64,000 bases of DNA from FEB-10 sp963710645 (GTDB lineage Bacteria; Acidobacteriota; Thermoanaerobaculia; Thermoanaerobaculales; Sulfomarinibacteraceae), in assembly GCA_963710645.1 (NCBI GenBank), contig CAVQBD010000007.1:62001-126000 (forward strand). Direction: 5' to 3'. Every line of letters begins with the position of its first letter. Positions within the stretch are counted from its first letter, which is position 1. Below are positions 17,443-26,951 of this stretch, piece by piece. The notes below the pieces were generated by a model. It ran no database searches and was not told the DNA's origin. It worked only from the letters and a program-made list of their open reading frames with translations. A program made the translations under genes and the position numbers.

Positions 17443-18501
17443 TCAGAACTGCAGGGTGAAGACGGTGGTGCCCTGATAGAACGTCGAATCCATCGATTCT
17501 GCCGGTCCCCTGGCCTTGTATTGGTCGGGGATCGCATCCCACCCTTCGAAGATGCTCCCCTGAATGAAGATGCGTTGCTTCTCAGGCGGTGTCTCGGGCA
17601 TTTTCCCGAAAACGTCATAGACGGAGGTGGGCGGATTCAGACCGACCGCGTCCCCGAGCGGCACCAACTCGTCGAGCCCGTCACCGTTCACATCCACCCG
17701 GATCCAGGCGAGCTGGAGGGTCTCCGAGTAGGTGCCGTCAGCCAGCATGCCGCGGATTTCCTTGTTGAATGCCTCGATGATCTTTTCGGCGCCGGGCAGG
17801 TCCCGACGAATGGCGAAGTGGAGCGTACGACGAGCCAGCGGTGTCGTGCCGATTTCGAGCTTTTCGAATGTTTCGTCCGGCTGGTTCGCCGCGAGATAGC
17901 GCGAAACCAGCTCATCCACCAGCATGTACTCCACGTCGCCTGCGAGCAGTTTGTTGAGGTTGTCCTGGTCGTTGCGTCCATTGACGAAATAGACCCCCAC
18001 CGCTTTCGTGATCTCGTCGCCATATGCGTACCGTCCCACCGCAGCAACCCTTTTGCCCGCGAGTTGTGAAACCCGCGTGAAGGTCACATCGCTGCCCTTG
18101 CGGCCCACCAGCACCAAGCGATTTTCGAGGTAAGGTTCGGAGAAAAGGAGGTTTTTTTCCCGTTCGTCGGTGCGCCACATGGCGGCGCTTCCGTCAAAGG
18201 TGGCGCGCCTTATTCCGGCCTCCACGTCCTTCCAGTCGACGATCGTCGTGGTTGCGCCAATCCCAGCTCGATCCAGTGCGGTGTGCACCAAAGTGACCGC
18301 CACCCGTGGCCGCTCTTGGACGTCGGTGAATGGGGGCCAGCTGTCGGAGGCGAGCCGGAGCTCCGGGGGATCCGTCGCCGCGACAAATGCGGGCAGCATC
18401 AGCAGCCACACTGCGAGGCAGCGCCCGATTCGCAGAGCCGGAGTTGGTCGAACCACCGTCGAGCGTTTTCCGCCGCGCGTTTCGCGTTCCATCCATCGCA
18501 T
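17443..18501 (-). CDS. Periplasmic family-3 solute-binding protein with Ca-loop tail
   Basis: The 352-residue protein starts at the ATG at 18501, 7 bases after GGAGG. The signal peptide spans the hydrophobic run LAVWLLMLPAFVAA. The body begins LRLASDSWPPFTD and continues with the two-lobed type II binding fold of SBP family 3 (FSEPYLENRLVLVG, LAGKRVAAVGRYAYGDEI, LLAGDVEYMLVDELV). After the binding domain there is DVNGDGLDELVPLG, an EF-hand/FG-GAP-like calcium loop, and a short tail ending FTLQF. No ABC permease or ATPase gene adjoins it, so it may serve a distant transporter or a sensory role. The ligand is probably an amino acid or other small polar compound. Confidence 0.8.
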   Translation of the reverse strand: MRWMERETRGGKRSTVVRPTPALRIGRCLAVWLLMLPAFVAATDPPELRLASDSWPPFTDVQERPRVAVTLVHTALDRAGIGATTTIVDWKDVEAGIRRATFDGSAAMWRTDEREKNLLFSEPYLENRLVLVGRKGSDVTFTRVSQLAGKRVAAVGRYAYGDEITKAVGVYFVNGRNDQDNLNKLLAGDVEYMLVDELVSRYLAANQPDETFEKLEIGTTPLARRTLHFAIRRDLPGAEKIIEAFNKEIRGMLADGTYSETLQLAWIRVDVNGDGLDELVPLGDAVGLNPPTSVYDVFGKMPETPPEKQRIFIQGSIFEGWDAIPDQYKARGPAESMDSTFYQGTTVFTLQF

Positions 18502-18773
18502 CGTCTGTCCTCCGTCAAGAGTGTCCGGCGTCCCGTTTCGCTTCCCCACCATGGGTTTCCATGACGCATTGTTGCACTGTCCGCTATCTCATCAACAAAG
18601 TGCGTGACACCCGAGGGTGAGGAAGTCCCCGCCTCTCACCGACTGCCTGCTGTGGTCGGCGTCAACCGGGATCGACGCAGCGCACTTGAAAATACTGGGG
18701 TGACGATCAAACGTCGAGAACTGGTCTGACGGAAAGGACCACAAATCGGCACCGGACAAAACCGACGTTGGAA

Positions 18774-19295
18774 TCACTTGCGGGCGTAATACCCCACGAA
18801 GGCGTCGCTCCAGGTCGCGCCGCCGTCCTTTGAAATACGCCAGTGCTGCAGCACGCGGCCGTCGTCGAGTATTTTCCATGAGATTTCGTGATGCACCGGT
18901 TTGCCATTCGGACCGGGGTTCGAGCCAGTGAGCACCATTTTGCCGTCCTTGATACCGCCGTCGAGCTGGAGGAGCGTGCCGTTCGTGTCCACCCAGGTCT
19001 GGTGCCACTGGCCGCTGCGCTGCGAGTAGATGTTGAAACTGTGGCCCCGCATCCCGCTGTCGCCCGTCCAGTTCTCCATCAGTGCGCAGCCGTCGAGGAT
19101 CATCTCGATCCGGTTGTCGCCGGCTTTCTTCCCGTCCGGCGTTGTCACCGACCAGTCCCCGGCCCAGAAGTCGAACTGGCGGTACTCGGCCGCGGCACAC
19201 GGGCGTTCGGATGGCTCCTCGGCCCAGGTGGGCCCAGCAACCAGCGACACCAACGCAAGAACGCAGCCTGCTGCTCCCCGTCGCACTCCTGACAT
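18774..19295 (-). CDS. Secreted DUF1579-like beta-barrel protein
   Basis: The ATG at 19295 follows GGAGGAG, giving 173 residues with a signal peptide ending TWAEEP. The mature part begins EYRQFDFWAGDWSV, the FDFWxGxW opening typical of DUF1579 and related lipocalin-like small-molecule binding barrels. It continues with repeated Trp-containing strands (ALMENWTG, WHQTWVDTNG, LQHWRISKDGGATW). No catalytic residues are evident. It is probably periplasmic. It lies between the solute-binding protein and the efflux operon without an obvious functional link. Confidence 0.7.
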   Translation of the reverse strand: MSGVRRGAAGCVLALVSLVAGPTWAEEPSERPCAAAEYRQFDFWAGDWSVTTPDGKKAGDNRIEMILDGCALMENWTGDSGMRGHSFNIYSQRSGQWHQTWVDTNGTLLQLDGGIKDGKMVLTGSNPGPNGKPVHHEISWKILDDGRVLQHWRISKDGGATWSDAFVGYYARK

Positions 19296-19337
19296 ATGCT
19301 CCTCCGATATTTTGATGATGATATCTCTGACGATGCT

Positions 19338-19369
19338 ACACGTGGTTCCCATGGTACCCAGAGCCCATG
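19338..19369 (+). repeat. GTGGCACCCAT-family repeat, diverged
   Basis: Contains ACGTGGTTCCCATGG, then TACCCAGAGCCCATG, in the divergent spacer before the efflux genes. The match to the family core is imperfect, but the tandem (G)CCCAT layout is the same as at 41373-41423. Confidence 0.4.
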
Positions 19370-19522
19370 TAGATTACTATGCGACCCAGTTCGATTCGGC
19401 CGACCTTAAAGTCAGCTCGGTAACGATTATCTCAATTCGACAATTGTGAAGGCGGCAACCATGCTCATCCGTCGATCTGAAATGTCCTCAGCTGCCCGAC
19501 CGTTGCTCTGAGGAGCACGAGG

Positions 19523-20920
19523 GTGCCGGAGGGTTTGGCTGTGATTTTTCGTGATGTGGGTCTGGTGGGCGTCCTGGTCGTGGGCGTTGCGTGCGGCGGG
19601 GGCCGGGTCGGAACCGAGCCGACTTCGGTCGGCCAGGTGCCGGCTGTGGAGGCTCTTCCCGCTCGCACCGGCAGTCTGCCGTTGGCGGAGGCGCTCAGCG
19701 GCGTGGTCCGCGCCAGAAACCAGGTGGCGATCCGATCCGAGATCGGCGCTGCGGTGGTTGAGGTCCTTGTTCGTAACGGCGATGCGGTGACGATCGGCCA
19801 GCCGTTGGTCCGGCTCGACGACGCAGCGCTCGCGGAGCGATGGCGCAGCGCCAATGCGGAGCTGCGCGTCGCTCAGGCAACCGCACTGGAAGCTGACGCT
19901 CGGGTCGAAGAGGTGCGTGCTCGAGTAGTGCGGGCCCGTGCTTTGGCTGCCGGAGGCTTGACCAGCCAGCTCGATCTGGAAACCTACGAGGCGCAGCTCG
20001 ATGCGGTGCGAGCAGGCGCCGGACAAGCTGAGGCACGAGTCGAACAAGCGCGTGCAAGCGTCGAGGAGAGCCAATCGGCGTTGTCGAAGGCGACGATCCG
20101 CGCACCGGTCGAGGGAGTTGTGGGACGCCGCGATGTGGAGGTGGGGATGGTCGTCTCCCCGGCGAACATCCTCTTCGTTGTCGGCGACCTCGATGATCTC
20201 ATTGTTGAGGTGCCTCTGACCCAGGAGATGTTGAGCCAGGTGGTGATGGGTTCGCCAGTGGAGATCGACGTCCGTGGCGGGGGCGCAGTCCCTCTCGAGG
20301 CCGAAATCTCGCGGATCTCGCCGTTCCTCGAGGCTGAGAGCTTCAGCACCACTGCCGAGATCGATGTACCGAGGGCCGTCGGCGGGCTTCGGCCGGGCAT
20401 GTTTGTCACCGTGCAGGTACGTGTCGGCACCGGCGCGATCGGCACCATCATCCCGACGAGCGCCCTGTGGGAGGACCCGCCAACCGGCGACTGGACCGTG
20501 TTTGTGGTCGAGGACCGCAGCGGATTGGTGGAGTCGGATGCTCCGGGCGGAGAGATCCCCACGACGCCGCGAGCCGTGGCCCAACGCACTGTGGAGGTGC
20601 TGGCTGAGGGTCGCGGCCGGGTGGCGGTTGCCGGTATCGAGAATAATGAGTGGGTCGTGACGCTTGGCCAACACCTGCTCCAGGAGCGGCTCGACGAAGG
20701 GGCCGGAGAAACCCTTTTGGCGCGGGTGCGGCCGGTACCGTGGGGTCATGTTCTCGCGCTCGAGAGCCTTCAGCGTGAGGATCTTCTCGAGGGTTTCCTC
20801 GCCAAACAGCGCGTGGTGGCCGGCGCCCTCGGCGCCGAGCTACCGGAGAGCTCTGCGGTGGTGGATGAGGTGCTGGCCGCGGCCCGACAGGTGACTGAAG
20901 ATGAGCCGCGAGAGCGCTGA
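19523..20920 (+). CDS. RND efflux periplasmic adaptor (membrane fusion protein), lipoprotein
   Basis: The 465-residue protein starts at GTG 19523, 7-8 bases after GAGGAG. A lipoprotein signal ends at GVAC (Cys about residue 24). The order is that of HlyD/AcrA-type adaptors: a first lipoyl half-motif (VLVRNGDAVTIGQPLVRLDD, about 80-100), a long coiled-coil hairpin rich in Ala, Glu and Arg (about 105-190), the second lipoyl half (IRAPVEGVVGRRDVEVG), then beta-barrel strands to about 320. A C-terminal stretch of about 140 residues is longer than usual. It links the inner-membrane pump to an outer-membrane channel. The pump gene overlaps by 20 bases; no TolC-like gene is present. Confidence 0.92.
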   Translation: MPEGLAVIFRDVGLVGVLVVGVACGGGRVGTEPTSVGQVPAVEALPARTGSLPLAEALSGVVRARNQVAIRSEIGAAVVEVLVRNGDAVTIGQPLVRLDDAALAERWRSANAELRVAQATALEADARVEEVRARVVRARALAAGGLTSQLDLETYEAQLDAVRAGAGQAEARVEQARASVEESQSALSKATIRAPVEGVVGRRDVEVGMVVSPANILFVVGDLDDLIVEVPLTQEMLSQVVMGSPVEIDVRGGGAVPLEAEISRISPFLEAESFSTTAEIDVPRAVGGLRPGMFVTVQVRVGTGAIGTIIPTSALWEDPPTGDWTVFVVEDRSGLVESDAPGGEIPTTPRAVAQRTVEVLAEGRGRVAVAGIENNEWVVTLGQHLLQERLDEGAGETLLARVRPVPWGHVLALESLQREDLLEGFLAKQRVVAGALGAELPESSAVVDEVLAAARQVTEDEPRER

Positions 20921-23900
20921 CGTGGCGGATCTCTCTTCACTCGCGATCCGCCGTCCGGTGGCGGTCACCATGGTCTACCTGATGCTGATCGTGATCGGCC
21001 TGGTGTCCCTCCGCTTGCTGCCGGTGGACCTACTCCCCAAGGTCGAGTTCACCGAGCTCACGGTGCGGGTGCGTTACCCGAACGTCGGTCCCGAGGAGAT
21101 CGAGCAGATTATCACCGATCCTATCGAGAACGCGGTGTCGGGCCTGCCGAACCTGGAACGCATCACCTCGCAGTCGGAAGAGGGATCGAGCCGCATCCGC
21201 CTGCGTTTTGGCCGCACCACCAACATCGACGAGGCGGCCAATGACCTGCGCGCTGCCCTCGACCGGATCCGGGATGACCTTCCCATCGAGGCTGAAACTC
21301 CACAGATTTTCAAGCTCGACCTCGACATGATCGAGGTCATCAGCATGGCAGCCACGTCCTCCCGTGATCTCGAGCAGCTCACGCGGCTGTTGGAGGACGA
21401 TCTGGCACGCCGTTTCGAACAGATCCCCGGGGTCGGCGCGATCTCGATCCGCGGCGGCATTCGGCGGGAGATTCGGGTGGATCTCCATCGCGATCGTCTG
21501 CATGCCTCCGGCCTGACCGCTCTCGATGTCCATCAGGCGCTGCTCGGCGACAACGTGACGCTGCCCGCCGGCAACGTCAAGAGCGGCAACAACGATCTCT
21601 ACGTTCGCGCCATGGGTGAGTACCCGTCGGTGGAGGCGGTCGAGCGAACCGTGATTACGAACTCTCGCGGCATGCCGATCCGAGTGCGCGACGTGGCCAC
21701 GGTGCGTGACAGCTACGAGGACGTCCGCTACCTGGTGGAGATGAACGGTGCGCCGGCGATCAGTCTCGGCATTCAAAAGCAGAGCGGCGCCAATACGGTG
21801 GCGGTGGCGGGTACGGTGCGGAGGGAGATGGAGAGGATCAACCGCGAACGGGACGATGTTCATCTTTCCGTGGTGAGTGATCAGAGCGAGTTCATTCGGC
21901 AGTCCATCGACAGCGTGCGCAGCTCGGCGCTGTGGGGTTCGCTCCTCGCCGTCTTCGTGCTCTATTTTTTCCTGCGAAGCCGTTCGAGCACCGCCATCAT
22001 CGCCCTGTCCATCCCGATCTCGGTGATCGCCACCTTCGGACTCCTTTTCTTTGGTGGGATGACGCTGAATCAGATGACCTTCGGTGGTCTGGCGTTGGGG
22101 GTCGGTCTTATTGTCGACAGTGCGATCGTCGTCCTCGAGAGCATCGTTCGCAAACGCGAGGAGGGCGGTCTCCCCGCCGAGGAGGCGGCGCGGGTCGGCG
22201 CTCGCGAGGTGGCCGGCGCCATCGTGGCGTCGACCTTGACCACGTGCGTCATCTTCCTTCCGGTCGTCTTCGCACGCACAACCAGCGGCGCTCTCTTCCA
22301 GGCCCTCGCGTTGGTGGTGGTCTTCGCCCTTGCGTGTTCGCTCCTGGTCGCGCTCACGCTGGTGCCGATGCTCGCCTCGCGGTTTCTCACAGTCCCCGAC
22401 CCCGAGGCGCGTGCCCGGTCGCGGTTCTTCACCGGCTTCGGTCGTCTGGAAGGTCGCTACACCGCTGCGCTCGCCGCCGCGATCCGCCACCGCGGACGTG
22501 TTTTTGCCGCCACCGGAGTGCTTCTCGCCATCGCCCTCCTCCTGTGGCCGCTGATTCCGGTGGAGCTCGCGCCGAGGACCGAAGCCGACGAGATCGACAT
22601 TGAGTTGGAGATGGCCCGCGGCACCAACATCGCCGTGGCCAGGACCTATCTCGATGAGCTCGAGCGCAAAGTCCGGGGCATCGTTCCAGATGAGGATGTG
22701 AAGATCTCGTCCACCGAGGTGCGTGGAGACAGTGCTGCGGTCGAGCTCAAGCTCGAGGCTCGTGACAGACGCTCCATGGGGAGCACCGAGATCGCCGATC
22801 GTGTTCGGCGCGCGGTGGACGGACAGGTCCCGGGCGCTCAGATCGATGTCGAGGCGCAGCAGGGCCTGTGGATGCTCAACCGGGTTTTCAGTTCGGGAGG
22901 CGGCAACGCGATCGAAATCGAACTTCGCGGTTGGGATCTCAACCGGGCGGACCGGATCGCCGCCGACATTCGCCGCCGCATGGAGCGGTTGCCGGGGGTC
23001 ACCGACGTTCGGGTGAGCCGGCGCGAGGGCCGTCCCGAAGAACGTCTGATTCTCGATCGCGAGCGCATTTCCGAGCTCGGTCTGACTGTTCGCCAGGTCG
23101 GTCGGACCCTTCTCGCCAATGTCGGCGGCCTCGAAGCCGGCCGCTTCCGGGAGGGGGGAGACGAGTTTCCGATCGTGGTGCGCCTGCGGCCGGAGGATCG
23201 GCTCCACGCCGGCGACCTCGACTCGATCGCGTTGCGCACCCCGGACGGCGAGACCATCAGCCTGTCGACGCTGGTGGAGACTCAACGGGGTCGCGGGCCG
23301 GTGGAGATCGAGCGCATTGACGGCCAGCGTGTGACCTACATCTCCGCCAACCTCGAAGGGGGATTCGCCCTCGGTGATGCCGTCGAGGAGATCCGGGCCT
23401 CACTCCAAACGCTCTCGCTGCCGGCTGATTTTGCCATCGTCTTCGGCGGCCAGTACGAAGAGCAGCAGGCGGCCCGGCGCGACTTCGTCATCGCCATCGT
23501 GATGGCGCTGGTGCTCGTCTACATGCTGATGGCGGCGCAATTCGAGCGCTTCCTGGACCCCCTCGTCGTGATGCTGTCGGTGCCGGTGGCCCTTGTCGGT
23601 GTCGTCCCGACACTGCTGTTGACCGGCACCACCCTCAATATCCAGAGCCTCATGGGGCTGATGATGCTCATTGGGATCGTGGTCAACAACGCCATCGTGC
23701 TCGTCGACGCCATCAACCTGCTGCGCCGCGAGTATCGGATGGGGGCGGCTGAGGCCGTGATCGAGGCCGGACGGCTGCGGCTCAGGCCGATCCTCATGAC
23801 GACTGCAACCACCATACTCGGGCTGCTTCCATTGGCCCTCGGTCTCGGCGCCGGCGCCGAGATCCAGGCGCCCCTGGCACGGGTTGTTATCGGTGGACTC

Positions 23901-24056
23901 GCCGCGTCGACCCTGGTGACCCTGGTCTTGATCCCCGTCGCCTATACTACATCGGTCGGGCTCACGACCCGCCTGCGACGAAGCCTTTGGTCCTCCGATG
24001 CGGCACCCGAAGAGGGTGCCAGCGACCTGCACCCACCCAAAATTCAACATTTGTGA
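20901..24056 (+). CDS. RND-family inner-membrane efflux pump
   Basis: The 1051-residue length matches AcrB/MdtB-type transporters. ATG at 20901 lies inside the end of the adaptor gene behind AGGTGAC; GTG at 20922 is an alternative. An N-terminal membrane helix (VTMVYLMLIVIGLVSLRLLP) is followed by porter domains, helices 2-6 (from LWGSLLAVFVLYFFLRS), a second periplasmic half, and helices 8-12. Helix 4 reads GVGLIVDSAIVVLE, retaining one of the two proton-relay Asp residues of AcrB. The pump is a homotrimer driven by proton flow and exports drugs, lipids or other amphiphiles; the sequence does not reveal which. Confidence 0.94.
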   Translation: MSRESADVADLSSLAIRRPVAVTMVYLMLIVIGLVSLRLLPVDLLPKVEFTELTVRVRYPNVGPEEIEQIITDPIENAVSGLPNLERITSQSEEGSSRIRLRFGRTTNIDEAANDLRAALDRIRDDLPIEAETPQIFKLDLDMIEVISMAATSSRDLEQLTRLLEDDLARRFEQIPGVGAISIRGGIRREIRVDLHRDRLHASGLTALDVHQALLGDNVTLPAGNVKSGNNDLYVRAMGEYPSVEAVERTVITNSRGMPIRVRDVATVRDSYEDVRYLVEMNGAPAISLGIQKQSGANTVAVAGTVRREMERINRERDDVHLSVVSDQSEFIRQSIDSVRSSALWGSLLAVFVLYFFLRSRSSTAIIALSIPISVIATFGLLFFGGMTLNQMTFGGLALGVGLIVDSAIVVLESIVRKREEGGLPAEEAARVGAREVAGAIVASTLTTCVIFLPVVFARTTSGALFQALALVVVFALACSLLVALTLVPMLASRFLTVPDPEARARSRFFTGFGRLEGRYTAALAAAIRHRGRVFAATGVLLAIALLLWPLIPVELAPRTEADEIDIELEMARGTNIAVARTYLDELERKVRGIVPDEDVKISSTEVRGDSAAVELKLEARDRRSMGSTEIADRVRRAVDGQVPGAQIDVEAQQGLWMLNRVFSSGGGNAIEIELRGWDLNRADRIAADIRRRMERLPGVTDVRVSRREGRPEERLILDRERISELGLTVRQVGRTLLANVGGLEAGRFREGGDEFPIVVRLRPEDRLHAGDLDSIALRTPDGETISLSTLVETQRGRGPVEIERIDGQRVTYISANLEGGFALGDAVEEIRASLQTLSLPADFAIVFGGQYEEQQAARRDFVIAIVMALVLVYMLMAAQFERFLDPLVVMLSVPVALVGVVPTLLLTGTTLNIQSLMGLMMLIGIVVNNAIVLVDAINLLRREYRMGAAEAVIEAGRLRLRPILMTTATTILGLLPLALGLGAGAEIQAPLARVVIGGLAASTLVTLVLIPVAYTTSVGLTTRLRRSLWSSDAAPEEGASDLHPPKIQHL

Positions 24057-24083
24057 GAGTGGCATCCGTTCGGCGCCCATAAT
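24041..24083 (+). repeat. GTGGCACCCAT-family repeat, long form
   Basis: AATTCAACATTTGTGAGAGT, then GGCATCCGTTCGGCGCCCAT. It shares its left part with the copy at 34220-34261. The first bases overlap the last codons and stop of the efflux pump gene. Confidence 0.55.
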
Positions 24084-24224
24084 GACCCGGCATTCATGCA
24101 GGGAGGGGGATGATGCGGAATTCTCGGGGGCTTCTGGGTTGTTGGTACAGGGGGCTTTTCGAGACTGATTCACACAATTCAACGCAGTTCAACGGCGTTG
24201 CCAATTCGTGCACGGGAGATTCAC

Positions 24225-26951
24225 ATGATCGGCAGCAGTTTTTCTCATTTTCGGGTGACGTCGAAGCTCGGCGAAGGAGGCATGGGCGAGGTGTGGCAGG
24301 CCGAGGACACCAAGCTCGGCCGCAACGTCGCTCTCAAGGTCCTGCCGGAGCTCTTTGCCGAGGACCCCGAACGGCTGGCGCGCTTCGAACGGGAGGCGCG
24401 GGTGCTCGCATCGCTGTCCCACCCCGGCATCGCGGGGATCCACGGTCTGGAGGAGGTCGACGGCAAGCGTTTTCTGGTGATGGAACTGATCGACGGTGAG
24501 ACGGTGGCCGAGAGGATCGAGCGCGGGCCGATGCCGGTGGAGGAGGCGGCTCGCGTGGCGAAGCAGATCGCGGAGGCGGTGGAATCGGCGCACGAGCACG
24601 GGGTCATTCACCGCGACCTCAAACCGGCGAATGTGAAAATCACCTCGGATGGCCAGGTCAAGGTGCTTGACTTCGGTCTGGCGAAGGCTTTGGCGCCCGA
24701 GCCGATGTCCGGCGACGGCACGGCCCCTGACTTGTCGCTGTCGCCGACGCTGACGCACGCGATGACGGGTATCGGGGTGTTGTTGGGAACAGCAGGCTAC
24801 ATGAGCCCCGAGCAGGCGCGGGGGAAACCGGTGGACCGGCGGGCGGACATCTGGGCTTTCGGCTGCGTCCTGTACGAGATGTTGACCGGGCAAAAACTGT
24901 TTTCCGGCGAGACGGCCACCGACGTCATCGGGGCGGTGGTCCACAAGCAACCGGATCTCGACGAGCTGTCGCCGAAGGTGCCGTTCCGCATTCGCCACTT
25001 GCTCGAGCGGTGCCTGGACAAGGACCCGTCCCGGCGCCTGCAGTCGATTGGCGAAGCGCGGATCGCCCTCCAGGAATGGCTGGAACATCCGGAGCCTGAA
25101 TCGACGGCTGGCGCCGCCGCTGACACCTGGGCGTGGCGGCGTTGGCTGCCCTGGGCGACGGCCGCGGCCGGGCTGATCATCGGGGGCGTGTTGGTCGCCG
25201 GGCTCCTGGGGAAAGGGGATTCTGTGGGCGAGCCGGTGCGCCGGTTCGAGGTTCAGATCGCGGACTCGGTGCTCGATTGGTCCTTGGGCTCCGGCGTCGT
25301 GTTGTCACCCGACAGTGAGCACCTCGCCTATGTCGAGGGAGGCGGCAACGACTCGTCTCTTTTCCTTCGGCCGCTGAACCAGTTCAAGGGTCACCGGGTG
25401 GCTGGTGGAACCGGAGGCGAATCCGCCTACCATCCATTTTTCTCCCCCGACGGGCAATGGCTGGGATACGTCACGCCGCAGGCGCTCAAAAAGGTCTCGG
25501 TCACCGGCGGCTCGCCGATCACGCTGTGTCCGCTGGACCGCAGCCGCGGCGCGAGCTGGGGACCGGACGGCACCATCGTCTTCGCTCCGTCGGCGGACAC
25601 CGGACTGTCGGTGGTTCCGGCCACCGGGGGTGAGCCGGAGGTACTGACGGAACTCGACGAAGCGTCGGGGGAGGTGAGCCACCGCTGGCCCCAGTGGCTG
25701 CCGGGTGGCGAGAGGGTTCTGTTCACCGCGGGAACCGAACCGGCCGATTTCTCGGGTGCCAGCCTGGTGGTCCTCGACATCCCGAGCGGAGAGCGCACAG
25801 TGATCCATCGTGGCGGCTACTACGGCCGCTACGTGCCCACCGGTCACGTGCTCTTCGTCAACGACGGCACGGTCTTCGCCCTGCCGTTCGATGTGGATCG
25901 GCTCGAGTCCACCGGCTCGCAGTTTCCGGTGCTCGAAGGCATCGAGGCCGACGCGACGCACGGGTCGGCCCAGTTCGACGTGGCCGAGACCGGGCTCCTC
26001 AGCTACCTCCCGGCGGTGGCCGACCTCCGTCCGTTCTCGATCGTGCGCGTCGATGCCATGCAACGGAGCGAGATTCTGTGGCAGGAGCCCGGAGTCTTTG
26101 GCGCGCCGCGGCTGTCCCCGGACGGCAACCGTTTGGCCCTGTCGGTCTTGAGGGACGGGAATTGGGACATCTGGGTCTACGACCTCGAACGGGGGGTGGC
26201 GACCCGAATTACCTTCGGCTCGGGTTACGACGCCGACCCGGCGTGGTCGCCGGATGGGAAATGGCTCGCGTTCGCATCGAATCGCGAAGGTGACATGGCC
26301 GTGTACCGGAAACGATCGGACGGTTCCGGTCAAGCGGAGCAGATGATCGCGCCGGACGTGATGTCGAATCCGTTCCCGACCTCGTGGTCGCCGGACGGAC
26401 GGTGGCTCGCCGTCAGCCCAACCGGGCTCGGCGGCAACGATCTGTGGGTGGTTCCGGTGGACGGTGGCGGCGACCCGGAGGCCTTCATGGCGACACCGTA
26501 CGCCGAGGTCACAGCGGAATTCTCCCCAGGCGGGCGCTGGGTCGCCTACTCGTCGGACGAATCGGGCCGGTTCGAGGTCTATGTGAGCTCCTTTCCACCC
26601 GGTGACGGGAAGTGGCAGATCTCCGACGAGGGCGGTTCCCAGCCCATCTGGTCACGAGACGGATATCGCCTGTACTACCGCACGGACGAAGGTGTCATGG
26701 CGGTCGATGTGGGCGCCAGCTCGGAGAGCTTCCGCGTCGGCAAGCCGCACCCGGCGATCACCGGTTCCTACGTTGGAGGGTTGGGTGGTGTCCAGGTCGG
26801 GAACTACTTTTTTACGGATTATGATGTCGCCCCCGACGGCAGCTTCGTGCTCTTCTCAGGAGACGACCTTCCAGAGGGTGTGACCACCGCCAAGCTCGTC
26901 ACCGGCTGGTTCTCCGAGCTGACCCGGCTGACGACGGAGACCGGAAAATAG
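24225..26951 (+). CDS. Ser/Thr protein kinase with PD40 beta-propeller (kinase 2)
   Basis: The ATG at 24225 follows GGGAG by 6 bases, giving 908 residues. Kinase motifs are GEGGMGEVW (about 17-25), VALKVL with the ATP-binding Lys (about 39), HRDLKPAN (about 130-137), DFGLAK (about 150-155) and GYMSPEQ. A membrane helix (WATAAAGLIIGGVLVAGLLG, about 308-327) leads to about 570 residues of PD40/TolB-type propeller repeats such as AWSPDGKWLAFASN, LSPDGNRLALSV and SWSPDGRWLAVS. This is the common acidobacterial kinase plus PD40 layout. The propeller is probably extracytoplasmic and may sense protein or peptide ligands. No phosphatase or substrate gene adjoins it. Confidence 0.93.
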   Translation: MIGSSFSHFRVTSKLGEGGMGEVWQAEDTKLGRNVALKVLPELFAEDPERLARFEREARVLASLSHPGIAGIHGLEEVDGKRFLVMELIDGETVAERIERGPMPVEEAARVAKQIAEAVESAHEHGVIHRDLKPANVKITSDGQVKVLDFGLAKALAPEPMSGDGTAPDLSLSPTLTHAMTGIGVLLGTAGYMSPEQARGKPVDRRADIWAFGCVLYEMLTGQKLFSGETATDVIGAVVHKQPDLDELSPKVPFRIRHLLERCLDKDPSRRLQSIGEARIALQEWLEHPEPESTAGAAADTWAWRRWLPWATAAAGLIIGGVLVAGLLGKGDSVGEPVRRFEVQIADSVLDWSLGSGVVLSPDSEHLAYVEGGGNDSSLFLRPLNQFKGHRVAGGTGGESAYHPFFSPDGQWLGYVTPQALKKVSVTGGSPITLCPLDRSRGASWGPDGTIVFAPSADTGLSVVPATGGEPEVLTELDEASGEVSHRWPQWLPGGERVLFTAGTEPADFSGASLVVLDIPSGERTVIHRGGYYGRYVPTGHVLFVNDGTVFALPFDVDRLESTGSQFPVLEGIEADATHGSAQFDVAETGLLSYLPAVADLRPFSIVRVDAMQRSEILWQEPGVFGAPRLSPDGNRLALSVLRDGNWDIWVYDLERGVATRITFGSGYDADPAWSPDGKWLAFASNREGDMAVYRKRSDGSGQAEQMIAPDVMSNPFPTSWSPDGRWLAVSPTGLGGNDLWVVPVDGGGDPEAFMATPYAEVTAEFSPGGRWVAYSSDESGRFEVYVSSFPPGDGKWQISDEGGSQPIWSRDGYRLYYRTDEGVMAVDVGASSESFRVGKPHPAITGSYVGGLGGVQVGNYFFTDYDVAPDGSFVLFSGDDLPEGVTTAKLVTGWFSELTRLTTETGK

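Noticed and set aside
21030..23285. A 750-codon open frame antisense to the RND pump, and similar long antisense frames at 15132-16700, 26899-28533, 43604-45616 and 55768-58008
   Set aside because: They mirror GC-rich genes with strong protein family support on the other strand, are rich in Arg, His, Gly and Pro, and lack ribosome binding sites and family motifs.
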